A DNA stretch of 64,000 bases from Streptomyces sp. DSM 110735 (GTDB lineage Bacteria > Actinomycetota > Actinomycetes > Streptomycetales > Streptomycetaceae). The position numbers and the translations under genes were made by a program. The stretch is taken from contig NZ_JACYHF010000004.1 of assembly GCF_016482685.1 (NCBI RefSeq), forward strand, positions 186,001 to 250,000. Direction: 5' to 3'. Positions 23,835 through 31,747 of the stretch are shown here, piece by piece. The notes beneath the pieces are model-generated. The model was given only the letters and a program-made list of their open reading frames with translations, searched no databases and was not told the origin of the DNA. How positions within the stretch are numbered: position 1 is the stretch's first letter; every line of letters starts with the position of its first letter.

Positions 23835-25871
23835 TCAAGGACGCAGGTGCGACGTGTCGTTGAACAACCGCACGCTCGCGTTCCCGTCGCGGTAGTACGC
23901 CACCGCCGACAGTGAAGCCGCCGACAGCTCCATCCGGAACAGGGACTCGGGCGGGGCGCCGAGGGCGAGGCGGAGCAGGGTCTTGATGGGCGTGACGTGG
24001 GTGACCAGCAGGACGGTCCGCCCCGCGTGGGCGGCGACCAGGCGGGCGCGAGCCGCTTCGATACGGTCGGCGGTCTCGGTGAAGCTCTCGCCGTCCCCGG
24101 TGGGGCGTACGGCGGGGTCGGCCAGCCAGGCGGTCAGGTCGTCCGGGTAGCGCTCGCGCACCTCCCCGAAGGTCAGCCCCTCCCAGGCGCCGAAGTCGGT
24201 CTCCCGCAGCCCGTCGTCGACCGTCACCTCCAGCCCCAGCCGGTCCGCGACGGTCCCCGCGGTCTCCCGGGTACGGGCCAGCGGCGAGGCGACGACTGCC
24301 TGAATCGTCCCTCGCCGGGCGAGCGCCGCGGCAACCCGCTCCGCCTGCTCCCGCCCCACCTCCGACAGCGAGGGATCGGTACCCCCGCTTCCGGAGAAGC
24401 GCTTCTGCGGGGTGAGGGGTGTCTCTCCGTGGCGCAGCAGTACGAAGGTGGCGGGCGCGCCGAGATCGGGAGCCGCGCTCCAGCCGGGGGCGGTGGTGGC
24501 GGCAGCCTGGTCACTGGGGCGGGGGTCGGTGGCAGCGGAGCCGGTGCCGTCGGCAGTGGCATCCACGCTGCCGGAACCCGACGCCGCAACGGCTCGCGCC
24601 GCGCGCGCCGACGCGGGAGTGTCCGCCGCGTCGCCCCCCGGTGAAACCCCGCCGGTGGCAGCCGCCGCCTCTCCGCCGGGGTCGTCCGCCGAGGCGGTCG
24701 GCGCGACGGCACCCTCGGAAGCCGCGCCCGCCCATCCCGCCCCGGCCGGTGTCGAACCCGCCGGGACGGCGAAGGCGCCCTGGACGGCAGCACCCTCCGC
24801 GGCCGCGCCGACAGAACCCGCCCCCGCTACGGCAGTACCGGCCGGAGGCGCGGAAGCAGCCGCCGTCGCCTCGGCGTCGAAGTTGCCCACCCGAGCCGGA
24901 CCCGAGCCTCCTGGCACGACAGCGCCCTCCGCAGCCGCGCCCGCGATTCCCGCTCCGGTCGGAGAGACGGAAGCACCTTGGGGCGCAGCGGCAACCGAGC
25001 CCTCCGCGCCGGGGGTGCCCTCCGGGATCGTCGGCGCGACGGCACCTTCAGAAGCCGCATCCGCCGGGGCACTCGTGGACCCGGCGAGTGTGCGTGCCGC
25101 GCGGGCGTCGTCGGCCGCGCGCGTTGTCGCCACCGCGTCCGTACCCCGCGGGTCGGCGTCGACAGGCCACGCCAGTTGCCCGTCCGCCACACCGGCGCCC
25201 CGGTCGGCAGCCGACGACGATCGAGACCCGGGCGCACCCGGCGCCTCCGGCACGACAGCCACGCCAGGTCGCTGCTCAGCCGCCTCGGCAGCATCAGCCA
25301 TCTCTGCCGCCCCGCCCCCCGCAGCCGCCTCAACCCCGCGCACGCCACCCCGCAACGCCTCCCGAGCCCGAGCCGCCCCCGCGACCGCGTCCCCGGACGG
25401 ACCCGAAGCCGCGAGCACGTCAGAACGCGCCCCCCGCCGAGCCGACGGAGTCCACCGCTCGCCCCGCGCCCCCGCGTCCATCGCCTCGTTGGCCAGTCGG
25501 TCCGCGTGCTTGTTCTCGGCGCGGGGCATCCACGTGTACGTGACCCGGCCGGGAGGGAAGATCCGTGCCGCCTCCATCGCCAGCGGCTTCATGTCGGGGT
25601 GTTTGATCTTCCAGCGGCCCGACATCTGCTCGACGACGAGCTTGGAGTCCATGCGGACGCTGACCCGGGCGTCGGGGTCCAGGGCGTGGGCGGCACGGAG
25701 CCCGGCGACGAGACCGCGGTACTCGGCGACGTTGTTGGTGGCGGTGCCGAGGTACTCGGCGGCTTCCGCCAGGGTCTCCCCGGTCGACGCGTCGCGCACG
25801 ACGGCGCCGTACCCGGCGGGCCCGGGGTTGCCCCGCGACCCACCGTCGGCCTCGACGACGAACTCACGCAC
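23835..25871 (-). CDS. Bifunctional RNase HI / histidine phosphatase with an exceptionally long linker
   Basis: A 678-residue fusion. Residues 1-135 are RNase HI with the acidic catalytic set visible (EADGGS with Asp9, NVAEYR, RMDSKL, NKHADRLAN). Residues about 475-678 are a histidine phosphatase (LLRHGETPLTPQ, SPLARTRET, LVTHVTP), as in the mycobacterial RNase H/alpha-ribazole phosphatase protein CobC-like. Between them lies a linker of about 335 residues rich in Ala, Gly, Pro, Ser and Thr with degenerate repeats of GAG-xx-GAA-x-EGA. In other actinobacteria the linker is much shorter. The start is at the second of two GTG codons, giving the ribosome site six bases spacing. It hydrolyses RNA in RNA:DNA hybrids and likely dephosphorylates a small molecule such as alpha-ribazole phosphate. 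Confidence 0.9.
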   Translation of the reverse strand: MREFVVEADGGSRGNPGPAGYGAVVRDASTGETLAEAAEYLGTATNNVAEYRGLVAGLRAAHALDPDARVSVRMDSKLVVEQMSGRWKIKHPDMKPLAMEAARIFPPGRVTYTWMPRAENKHADRLANEAMDAGARGERWTPSARRGARSDVLAASGPSGDAVAGAARAREALRGGVRGVEAAAGGGAAEMADAAEAAEQRPGVAVVPEAPGAPGSRSSSAADRGAGVADGQLAWPVDADPRGTDAVATTRAADDARAARTLAGSTSAPADAASEGAVAPTIPEGTPGAEGSVAAAPQGASVSPTGAGIAGAAAEGAVVPGGSGPARVGNFDAEATAAASAPPAGTAVAGAGSVGAAAEGAAVQGAFAVPAGSTPAGAGWAGAASEGAVAPTASADDPGGEAAAATGGVSPGGDAADTPASARAARAVAASGSGSVDATADGTGSAATDPRPSDQAAATTAPGWSAAPDLGAPATFVLLRHGETPLTPQKRFSGSGGTDPSLSEVGREQAERVAAALARRGTIQAVVASPLARTRETAGTVADRLGLEVTVDDGLRETDFGAWEGLTFGEVRERYPDDLTAWLADPAVRPTGDGESFTETADRIEAARARLVAAHAGRTVLLVTHVTPIKTLLRLALGAPPESLFRMELSAASLSAVAYYRDGNASVRLFNDTSHLRP
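24700..25080 (-). repeat. Degenerate repeats inside the RNase H/phosphatase linker
   Basis: Four related peptide units of the pattern GAG-xx-GAA(A/S)EGA(V/A) occur: AGAASEGAVAPTASA, VGAAAEGAAVQGAFA, AGAAAEGAVVPGGSG and DAASEGAVAPTIPEG. They are spaced about 80-140 bp apart in DNA and are not identical, suggesting old expansion of a low-complexity linker. Confidence 0.6.
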
Positions 25872-26046
25872 CACGCACTCCCGTCACCGTGTCGCAGACG
25901 ACCGCGCCGCAACCGGCGAGCCCCGGGCTGACCCGCGACCCACCGCCCGCCTCCACGGCAAACTCACGCACCACGCACTCCCGTCACCGCGACGCAGACG
26001 AACGCACCGCAACCGGCGGACCCCAGGCTGCCCCGCGACCCGCGCA
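25791..26046. repeat. 100-bp tandem repeat covering the 5' end of the RNase H gene (about 2.5 copies)
   Basis: Three segments align with exactly 100-bp offsets: the true gene start (25791-25890), copy B (25891-25990) and a partial copy C (25991-26046). Landmarks that recur at this period include GTCGCAGACG-like (25791, 25891, 25991), CCCGCGACC (25832, 25932, 26032) and CTCACGCACCACGCACTC (25863, 25963). Copies B and C are diverged and not in frame with the gene, because 100 is not a multiple of three. Confidence 0.85.
25864..25974 (-). pseudogene. Vestigial second copy of the RNase HI start (36-codon open frame)
   Basis: Copy B of the 100-bp repeat keeps the ribosome site, the double GTG and a readable frame VREFAVEAGGGSR followed by AGCGAVVCDT, clearly related to the real MREFVVEADGGSR and AGYGAVVRDA. 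The catalytic Asp9 has become Gly. The frame ends at a TGA that overlaps the real start region (25866-25864). It looks like a decayed duplicate, but its position and retained ribosome site mean it could be translated as a short leader peptide ahead of the RNase H gene. That role is speculation. Confidence 0.6.
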
Positions 26047-26082
26047 CCCCAGCCACAACGCCCGCTGCAAAGAAGGACCCGC

Positions 26083-26826
26083 CTACAGCCCCGACTCCGA
26101 CGTCCGCACAAGAATCCGCGCGCAGTTCTCGCAGCGGACCACCTTGTCCGGTGCCGCCGCGCGGATCTCGCTCAGTTCGGTGATGGCCAGCTCCTGGCGG
26201 CAGCCCTGGCAGGTGCGGGCGTAGAGCTTGGCCGCGCCGATGCCGCCGCCCTGGGTGCGCAGGCGGTCGTACAGCTTGAGCAGGTCGGCGGGGACGGAAC
26301 CGGCGACGACCTCGCGCTCCTTGGTGACCGAGGCGGCCTCGGCGTCGATCTCCTGGAAGGCGGCGTCGCGGCGCGCGGTGGCGTCGTCGGTCTTGGCCTG
26401 GACGGAGGCGACCCGCTCGGTCAGCTCGGCGACCCGCGCCTGCGCGGACTCGCGGCGCTCCATGACCTCCAGGACGACCTCCTCCAGGTCGCCCTGGCGC
26501 TTGGCGAGCGAGGCGATCTCGTGCTGGAGGCTGGAGAGGTCCTTCGGCGAGGTGACGGCGCCGGAGTCCAGGCGCTGCTGGTCGCGGGCGGCGCGCTGGC
26601 GCACCTGGTCCACGTCCTGCTCGGCCTTGGTCTGCTCGCGGGCGCAGTCGCTCTCCTCGGTCTGCGCGGCCACCAGCAGGTCACGAAGCTGGGTGAGGTC
26701 CTTGCCCAGCGCCTCGATCTCGGCGTGCTCGGGCAGCGACCTCCGCTTGTGGGCGAGCTGCTGGAGGCGGACGTCGAGGGCCTGGACGTCGAGAAGGCGG
26801 ATCTGGTCGGCGGGCGCGGCGTTCAG
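26083..26826 (-). CDS. Coiled-coil protein with C-terminal C4 zinc ribbon, CTG start
   Basis: A 247-residue protein. Residues about 10-185 are heptad-rich coiled coil (RLQQLAHKRRSLPEHAEIEALGKDL onwards), and the C terminus has a zinc ribbon with CQGC and CENC. This is the zinc-ribbon coiled-coil family found next to Nif3 homologues; related proteins of Helicobacter (HP0958) act in RNA/flagellar regulation, but the role here is unknown. The frame begins at CTG 26826, again as CTGA overlapping the Nif3 stop; no ATG, GTG or TTG lies in the 13 codons upstream or 20 codons downstream that would keep the conserved start NAAPADQIRLLDVQALD. It is followed, on the same strand, by the repeat region and RNase H gene. 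Confidence 0.85.
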   Translation of the reverse strand: MNAAPADQIRLLDVQALDVRLQQLAHKRRSLPEHAEIEALGKDLTQLRDLLVAAQTEESDCAREQTKAEQDVDQVRQRAARDQQRLDSGAVTSPKDLSSLQHEIASLAKRQGDLEEVVLEVMERRESAQARVAELTERVASVQAKTDDATARRDAAFQEIDAEAASVTKEREVVAGSVPADLLKLYDRLRTQGGGIGAAKLYARTCQGCRQELAITELSEIRAAAPDKVVRCENCARILVRTSESGL

Positions 26827-27689
26827 TTGGGGGCTCCCAGGGGACTCGTGGTGGTGATGGACGCCGCGTGGGCGGTCCAGGGGTCGGTGACCGTCTTGGA
26901 GACGTGGACCCGAAGACCCCAGTCGTGACGGTCGGAGATCTGGTCGAGCTGGGCTGCGGCCAGCTCGCACCAGGGCCACTCGGTGGCCCAGTGCGCCGCG
27001 TCGAGCAGCGCGAGCGGTCGGTGGGCGACGGACGCCTCGAACTCGGATGCCGGGTGGTGGCGCAGGTCGGCGGTGAGGAACGCGTCCACTCCGGCCGCGC
27101 GCACGTGGTCGAAGAGGCTGTCGCCCGAGCCGCCGCTGACGGCGACCCGGTGGACGACCGCCTCGGGGTCGCCCGCCACCCGGATGCCCTGCTGCGTGGC
27201 GGGCAGCCGCGCGGCGGCGCGGGCGGCCAGCTCGCGGACGGTCAGCGGATGGTCCAGCTCGCAGATCCGGCCCAGACCCCGGCGGCCCTCCGGATCGGTC
27301 GGGTCGGGGACGAGGGGTCCCACGACACGGAGGTCGAGCGCACCGGCGAGGGCGTCGGAGACGCCGGGGTCGGCGGTGTCGGCGTTGGTGTGGGCGACGT
27401 GCAGGGCGACGTCGTTCTTGATGAGGGTGTGCACGACGCGGCCCTTGAAGGTGTCCGCCGCGACCGTGGTGGTCCCGCGCAGATAGAGCGGGTGGTGGGT
27501 GACCAGCAGTCCGGCACCCAGCTTCACGGCTTCCTCGACGACCTCCTGGACGGGGTCGACGGCGAACAGGACCCGGTCGACCTCCTGGTCGGGGTCGCCC
27601 GCGACCGTGCCGACCGCGTCCCAGGACTCGGCCCGCTCCGGGGGCCACAGGGTCTCCAGCGCGGCGATGACTTCAGACAGACGGGGCAC
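26823..27689 (-). CDS. Nif3-like dinuclear metal centre protein
   Basis: A 288-residue protein of the Nif3/DUF34 family. Metal-ligand motifs are visible: THHPLYLRG near residue 65, HVAHTNADTA near residue 97, and the C-terminal H-x-x-x-E pair (LLDAAHWATEWP). These proteins form toroidal hexamers with a dinuclear metal site; the biochemical role is unresolved (GTP cyclohydrolase-like activity has been claimed for one). Length is typical. GTG start. The stop overlaps the zinc-ribbon gene's CTG start, and pairing of these two genes is conserved in actinobacteria, suggesting they act together. Confidence 0.9.
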   Translation of the reverse strand: MPRLSEVIAALETLWPPERAESWDAVGTVAGDPDQEVDRVLFAVDPVQEVVEEAVKLGAGLLVTHHPLYLRGTTTVAADTFKGRVVHTLIKNDVALHVAHTNADTADPGVSDALAGALDLRVVGPLVPDPTDPEGRRGLGRICELDHPLTVRELAARAAARLPATQQGIRVAGDPEAVVHRVAVSGGSGDSLFDHVRAAGVDAFLTADLRHHPASEFEASVAHRPLALLDAAHWATEWPWCELAAAQLDQISDRHDWGLRVHVSKTVTDPWTAHAASITTTSPLGAPN

Positions 27690-27886
27690 GTGCCAAGGCT
27701 ACCTGTCCGTTCCGGGAGGCCGTACCGGTCGGACGTCGTACTCCCCCGCTGCCCCGCCGGGCAGCACATGAGCCGCTCTTCCTCAGAGGAATCGCTTCTG
27801 CGCCACCCGTATGTGTGAAGCCTGGCTCCGTCGGCCCCCCGCCTGTGCGTACGAAAACTAGCTTCGTCGCCGGAGGTGACCGAACG

Positions 27887-29089
27887 ATGACGGCCTGTGC
27901 GATCGAAACCACGTCGGCCGGCGCGGACGACGGTGATCCGGAGAATCCGGAGAGCCGGGGTACGCGTCCGGCAGTACCGGCGGTGACCGGGGCGCCCGTG
28001 CCGCCGTACGCCATCACGGCGGACGGCGCGTACGCGGCGCGCCTCGCGTCGGCCGGGGAGTCCTGGTTCCCCGAGCGCTGGACGCTGGACGGCCCGGAGC
28101 CGTACGCGGTGCCGCTGCCCGGGAACCAGCCGGAGGAGCCCGGCACCCAACTGCAGCCGATGAGCGACGGGCGGGTGCTGATCCACCGCCTGGTGGAGCA
28201 CCACCACGCCTTCTCCCTGCTGTACCCGACCGGACCCGGCACCGGTGAGCTGGCGCTCGGCACGGTCGAGTGCCCCGAGCCGGAGACCCGGCTCACCCTG
28301 CTGCCCCCGGCGCCCTGCGGCACCCGCGCCTACGCCCTCGCGGTGGGCGCCCGCTCCACGGCGGTGTGGCGGGTGGCCGGCGGCGCGGGCGGTCCCGAGC
28401 GCCTGGCGGAGCTGCCGGGCCGCTGCTCGGGCGGGGTCTGGCTGGACACCGCCGGGCGGATGCTCGCGGTGGACCGGGAGCTGGGCGGGCGGACGAAGAC
28501 GGTGGTGGTGGACCTCGGGCGCGGGGGCGCGGTCACGTCGCTGCTCCAGATCGCCCCGGACAGCGACGACCGGCTGCTGCTGGCCGACCCCGACAGCGGT
28601 CTGCTGGTGATCGCCTCGGACGCGCCCTCGCCGGGGCAGGAACGATTGGGCTGGGGTGTCCTCGGCAGCACGCTGCCGGTGCGTTTCCCCGCCTCGCTGC
28701 GGTTGCCGGACTGCGCGGTGACGCCGTTCGCGATCCAGCCGGGGCAGGTGCTGATGCCGGAGAGCTGCGCGGTCGCGCTGCGCGTCGACGGTCCGCTGGG
28801 CACCTGGGTGGGGACCTGGCGCCCGGCCGAGCGCCGGGTACGGCACCTTCCGGCTCCGGAGGGCTGGCTCGCGGGGGCGGGGCTGTGGACGCCGGAGGGC
28901 GTGCTGCGGCTGCCGTACGCGACGGCGGAGACGCCCTGCGGGGTGGCGGAGCTGACGGTGGAGGGTCCGGTCCCGGCGGTGGAGGGGGCCGACGGGACGC
29001 CGGAGGAGGCGCCTGAGGAAACGGAGGCGCCCCGACCGGTTCCCCTGCAAAAGGCTCCCCTCGCCTCCTCATCGGTGGCCAACTCGTAA
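27887..29089 (+). CDS. Conserved actinobacterial protein, possibly beta-propeller-like
   Basis: A 400-residue protein whose central part repeats short strands ending in aromatic or Gly residues (SDGRVLIHRLVEHHHAFSLLYP, DTAGRMLAVDREL, DSDDRLLLADPDSGLLVIASD), which looks like a beta-propeller or similar beta-rich fold. No signal peptide, membrane segment or catalytic motif is visible. The ATG follows GGAGGTGA, a strong ribosome site. An upstream GTG in the same frame is possible but lacks a ribosome site. Function is not recognised. It is divergent from the Nif3 gene. Confidence 0.7.
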   Translation: MTACAIETTSAGADDGDPENPESRGTRPAVPAVTGAPVPPYAITADGAYAARLASAGESWFPERWTLDGPEPYAVPLPGNQPEEPGTQLQPMSDGRVLIHRLVEHHHAFSLLYPTGPGTGELALGTVECPEPETRLTLLPPAPCGTRAYALAVGARSTAVWRVAGGAGGPERLAELPGRCSGGVWLDTAGRMLAVDRELGGRTKTVVVDLGRGGAVTSLLQIAPDSDDRLLLADPDSGLLVIASDAPSPGQERLGWGVLGSTLPVRFPASLRLPDCAVTPFAIQPGQVLMPESCAVALRVDGPLGTWVGTWRPAERRVRHLPAPEGWLAGAGLWTPEGVLRLPYATAETPCGVAELTVEGPVPAVEGADGTPEEAPEETEAPRPVPLQKAPLASSSVANS

Positions 29090-29142
29090 CCGAATGGCAC
29101 CGATCGGCGTGGCCGCCTGGTTTCGCCCCCGGTCCTGCCGGT

Positions 29143-29148
29143 TAGACT
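29143..29148 (+). promoter_or_regulatory. -10 box TAGACT before the 64-aa gene
   Basis: GGTTAGACTCGC here repeats the core of the map promoter (GGTTAGACTCGC at 4282-4293). Transcription from this box would start near 29155, giving a leader of about 37 bases that contains a tiny ATG-TTG-ACG-GGG-TGA frame before the real ATG. Confidence 0.45.
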
Positions 29149-29191
29149 CGCCCGGCCAAAAAAGATCATGTTGACGGGGTGAACACTTCCG

Positions 29192-29386
29192 ATGACCGAC
29201 ACCAGTACGACGCAGGCGCCGTCGGCGGCCACGGACTCCGCCTGGCCGCAGCCGTACCTGGACGCCGCCGAGCCGGACGGGCACGGCAGGCACCGGGGCC
29301 AGGTGGCGTCCCAGGACGGCGAGGCGGCTCCGCGGGGCCGCCACCGCCGCCCGGGCGCGGGGGCCGAGGGGCAGACGCGGGTCTGA
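29192..29386 (+). CDS. Small conserved hydrophilic protein (64 aa)
   Basis: A 64-residue protein, MTDTSTTQAPSAATDSAWPQ at the start, then QPYLDAAEPDGHGRHRG and PRGRHRRPG, i.e. His/Arg-rich repeats of GRHRG/GRHRR. Similar small proteins are frequent in Streptomyces but I cannot name a function. Reasons to accept it: a promoter-like TAGACT upstream, an ATG start, and a strong hairpin terminator 11 bp after the stop, so it is a complete monocistronic unit. The ribosome site is weak. Confidence 0.6.
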   Translation: MTDTSTTQAPSAATDSAWPQPYLDAAEPDGHGRHRGQVASQDGEAAPRGRHRRPGAGAEGQTRV

Positions 29387-29396
29387 CCGGGTCGTG

Positions 29397-29428
29397 AGGG
29401 CGGGGGTACGGATGCGTACCCCCGCCCT
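29397..29428 (+). terminator. Strong stem-loop terminator
   Basis: A perfect 14-bp stem (AGGGCGGGGGTACG and its complement) around a GATG tetraloop, just after the 64-aa gene. It ends in a short TTCGTCG stretch rather than a U-tract, as is usual in Streptomyces. Confidence 0.85.
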
Positions 29429-29675
29429 TCGTCGTGTCCGGGTCCCGCGCGGCGGTGACATTTGTCCCGCCCGCCCCCGGTACCCGCGTACCGCCGCAGT
29501 CCGTACGTCCGCCTCTGCCGCCCGAGGGGCTCCCGCTTCTACCGTCGTAGGCATGACACAGACGCGGGGCACCGAAGCGGTCGGATGCGGACAGAGGGGT
29601 GCGTTTCCTACGCTGTACCGTCGCCCCGTCGAACGGACGGGCGAGGCAGCGGCGGAAAACACGGGGAACACGTAC

Positions 29676-30974
29676 ATGTCATGGTGGGCTGAGGCGCGGC
29701 GCGGGCTGCGCGCGGCGAACGCGGCGCGGCGGCGGTGGCGGGCGGACATGGCGCGCGCCAAGTCCGACATGGCGCGTGCCAGGGCGGCACAGAAGGCGGC
29801 GCACGCCCGGGGCGAGAACCCGGCACTCGCCGAGCACGCGCAGGCGGGACCGCCGCCGACCGGGTTCGCCCTGCTGCCCTGGCTGCTGATGGGTCTGGGC
29901 GCCTTCTCCAACCTGCTCCAGGGCGACGCCCCCAACCCGCTGGTCGGCGGTCTCGGTCTGCTCACCTTCAACTCCCTCTACGTCTACGTCACCTTCCGCG
30001 CCTTCGACCGCGCCAAGCGGGAGTCGACCGGCACCCGGGTCGCGCTGGTGCTGATGGGTCTGCTGACCACGGCCCTGGGGCTCGGCTACGGCGGCAACTG
30101 GCTGCTGTTCTTCCCGCTGTACGGGCTCGCCGTGGGCGCCACGCTGCGCGGCAGGCTCCTCGGCCGCCTCGGGCTGCTGCTCTCGGCGTACGCGGCGGTG
30201 CTCGCCGGGCTGCGCGGCGGCTGGTCGCAGGCGCCGAACATCGGCTATGCCACCTTCCTGTCCTGCATGGTCACCGCCGCGATCCTCGGACTGTCCGAGG
30301 CGGTGCGGGAGCTGCGCGCGGCGCGCGAGGAGCTGGCCCGGCAGGCGGTCGAGAAGGAGCGGATGCGCTTCTCCCGCGATCTGCACGACCTGCTCGGGCA
30401 CACGCTCTCGGTGATCGTGGTGAAGTCGGAGGCGGCCCGGCGGCTGGCCGGGCGGGACCTGGACGCGGCGCTCGCGCAGATCGGGGACATCGAGTCGGTC
30501 GGTCGGCAGGCGCTGACCGAGATCCGCGAGGCGGTGACCGGCTACCGGGAGGGCAGCCTGGCCACCGAGCTGACCCGGGCCCGCTCGGCCCTCGCGGCGG
30601 GGAGCGTGGAGCCGGTCGTACGGCAGTCGGGGGCGCCGCTCGCCCCGCAGACCGAGGCGCTGCTCGGCTGGGTGGTGCGCGAGGCGGTGACCAACGTGGT
30701 GCGGCACAGCGACGCGCGCCGCTGCGAGATCACGGTCGAGGGCGCCGCCGAGCGGGTCCGGCTCACCGTGACGGACGACGGAACGGGCACCCCGGTCCCC
30801 CGCCAGACCGCAGGCATCGGCGGCACGGGGCTCACGGGTCTGACCGAGCGTCTCGCGGCGGCGGGCGGCACCCTCACGGCGGGTCCGGCGCCGCAGGGCG
30901 GCTTCACGGTGACGGCGGAGCTGCCGGTGGAACCGGCGGACCCGTGCGCGGTGGCTTCGGCGGCGGAGCGCTGA
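29676..30974 (+). CDS. Sensor histidine kinase (HisKA_3 / NarL class, DesK-like)
   Basis: A 432-residue membrane sensor. After a cytoplasmic start with repeated MARAKSDMARARAAQ, about six hydrophobic segments (residues 60-210) form the sensor region with no large extracellular loop, as in DesK-type membrane sensors. The phospho-acceptor region is RDLHDLLGHTLSVIV (about residue 235-250), and the ATPase has NVVRHSDA (N box) and TDDGTGTP / GTGLTGLTERL. The response regulator starts 26 bp later. An in-frame upstream ATG at 29553 would add 41 residues; 29676 is preferred because a GGGGA site precedes it. The sensed signal may be membrane fluidity or envelope stress, by analogy only. Confidence 0.9.
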   Translation: MSWWAEARRGLRAANAARRRWRADMARAKSDMARARAAQKAAHARGENPALAEHAQAGPPPTGFALLPWLLMGLGAFSNLLQGDAPNPLVGGLGLLTFNSLYVYVTFRAFDRAKRESTGTRVALVLMGLLTTALGLGYGGNWLLFFPLYGLAVGATLRGRLLGRLGLLLSAYAAVLAGLRGGWSQAPNIGYATFLSCMVTAAILGLSEAVRELRAAREELARQAVEKERMRFSRDLHDLLGHTLSVIVVKSEAARRLAGRDLDAALAQIGDIESVGRQALTEIREAVTGYREGSLATELTRARSALAAGSVEPVVRQSGAPLAPQTEALLGWVVREAVTNVVRHSDARRCEITVEGAAERVRLTVTDDGTGTPVPRQTAGIGGTGLTGLTERLAAAGGTLTAGPAPQGGFTVTAELPVEPADPCAVASAAER

Positions 30975-30987
30975 GCACCGGCGCCAC

Positions 30988-30993
30988 TACGCT
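30988..30993 (+). promoter_or_regulatory. TACGCT -10-like box six bases before the response-regulator GTG
   Basis: TACGCT fits TANNNT and lies six bases from the GTG with no ribosome site between, so the regulator may have a second, leaderless transcript in addition to read-through from the kinase gene. Confidence 0.4.
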
Positions 30994-30999
30994 GACCCG

Positions 31000-31611
31000 G
31001 TGACGAACATCCGCGTACTGCTCGCCGAGGACCAGGGCATGATGCGCGGCGCCCTCGCGCTCCTGCTCGGTCTGGAGGACGACATCGAGGTGGTCGCGCA
31101 GGTCGCCGCCGGGGACGCGATCGTGCCCGCCGCGCTGGAGCACCGCCCCGACGTGGCCCTGCTCGACATCGAGCTGCCCGGGATGAGCGGTCTGGACGCG
31201 GCGGCGGAGCTGAAGAAGCGGGTCCCGACCTGCCGGGTGCTGATCCTGACCACCTTCGGCAGACCCGGCTATCTGCGCCGGGCGATGGAGGCGGGCGCGG
31301 CGGGCTTCCTGGTGAAGGACGGTCCCGTCGAGGAACTGGCGCAGGCGGTACGGCGGGTGCTGGCCGGGGAGACGGTGGTGGACCCGGCGCTCGCGGCGGC
31401 GGCACTGAGCGCGGGACCCAATCCGCTGACGGCACGGGAGCGCGAGGCGCTGCGGGCGGCGGTGGACGGGGCGACCGTGGCCGACATCGCCCTGCGGCTG
31501 CGTCTGTCGGAGTCGACCGTGCGCAACTATCTCTCCGCCGCCATCGGCAAGACCGGCACCCGCAACCGCGCGGAGGCGGTGCGGGAGGCGCGGCAGCAGG
31601 GCTGGTTGTGA
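31000..31611 (+). CDS. NarL/LuxR-type response regulator (DesR-like)
   Basis: A 203-residue regulator. Residues 1-118 are a receiver with acidic residues at ED 10-11 and phospho-acceptor Asp56 (ALLDIELPG), Thr in ILTTFGRPGY and Lys in FLVKDGP. Residues about 135-200 are a LuxR-type helix-turn-helix (NPLTAREREALRAAVDGATVADIALRLRLSESTVRNYLSAAIGK). The sequence TTFGRPGYLRRAMEAGAAGFLVKDGP is very like DesR, the B. subtilis cold-responsive desaturase regulator, hence the comparison. Partner kinase is directly upstream. The gene following is an efflux pump with its own promoter, a possible target. Confidence 0.92.
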   Translation: MTNIRVLLAEDQGMMRGALALLLGLEDDIEVVAQVAAGDAIVPAALEHRPDVALLDIELPGMSGLDAAAELKKRVPTCRVLILTTFGRPGYLRRAMEAGAAGFLVKDGPVEELAQAVRRVLAGETVVDPALAAAALSAGPNPLTAREREALRAAVDGATVADIALRLRLSESTVRNYLSAAIGKTGTRNRAEAVREARQQGWL

Positions 31612-31616
31612 CCCCA

Positions 31617-31644
31617 CGGGTTCTGACTCCGGATCAGTAACCCA
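31617..31644 (+). terminator. Stem-loop after the two-component pair
   Basis: GGGTT-CTGA ... TCAG-T-AACCC forms a stem of about nine pairs with one bulged T and a seven-base loop, a few bases after the response regulator stop. A plausible but weak terminator. Confidence 0.5.
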
Positions 31645-31681
31645 TGGATCGGTCAAGGATTCATTAGCGGCCCGAAGCAAC

Positions 31682-31708
31682 GGAATAGTTGCCCGTGCAT
31701 ACGACGTT
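31682..31708 (+). promoter_or_regulatory. SigR-like promoter (GGAAT-N19-GTT) before the efflux pump
   Basis: GGAAT (31682-31686) and GTT (31706-31708) are separated by 19 bases, the spacing of promoters read by the thiol-oxidative-stress sigma factor SigR of Streptomyces. Transcription would start about 35 bases before the ATG. Such short motifs arise by chance, so this is tentative. Confidence 0.4.
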
Positions 31709-31747
31709 TCTCCCGGTGATTCATTCACGCGGGAGGAACCTCACTCA

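Noticed and set aside
25791..26046. A CRISPR array or REP-type repeat.
   Set aside because: The repeats are contiguous with no spacers and clearly contain the start of the RNase H gene.
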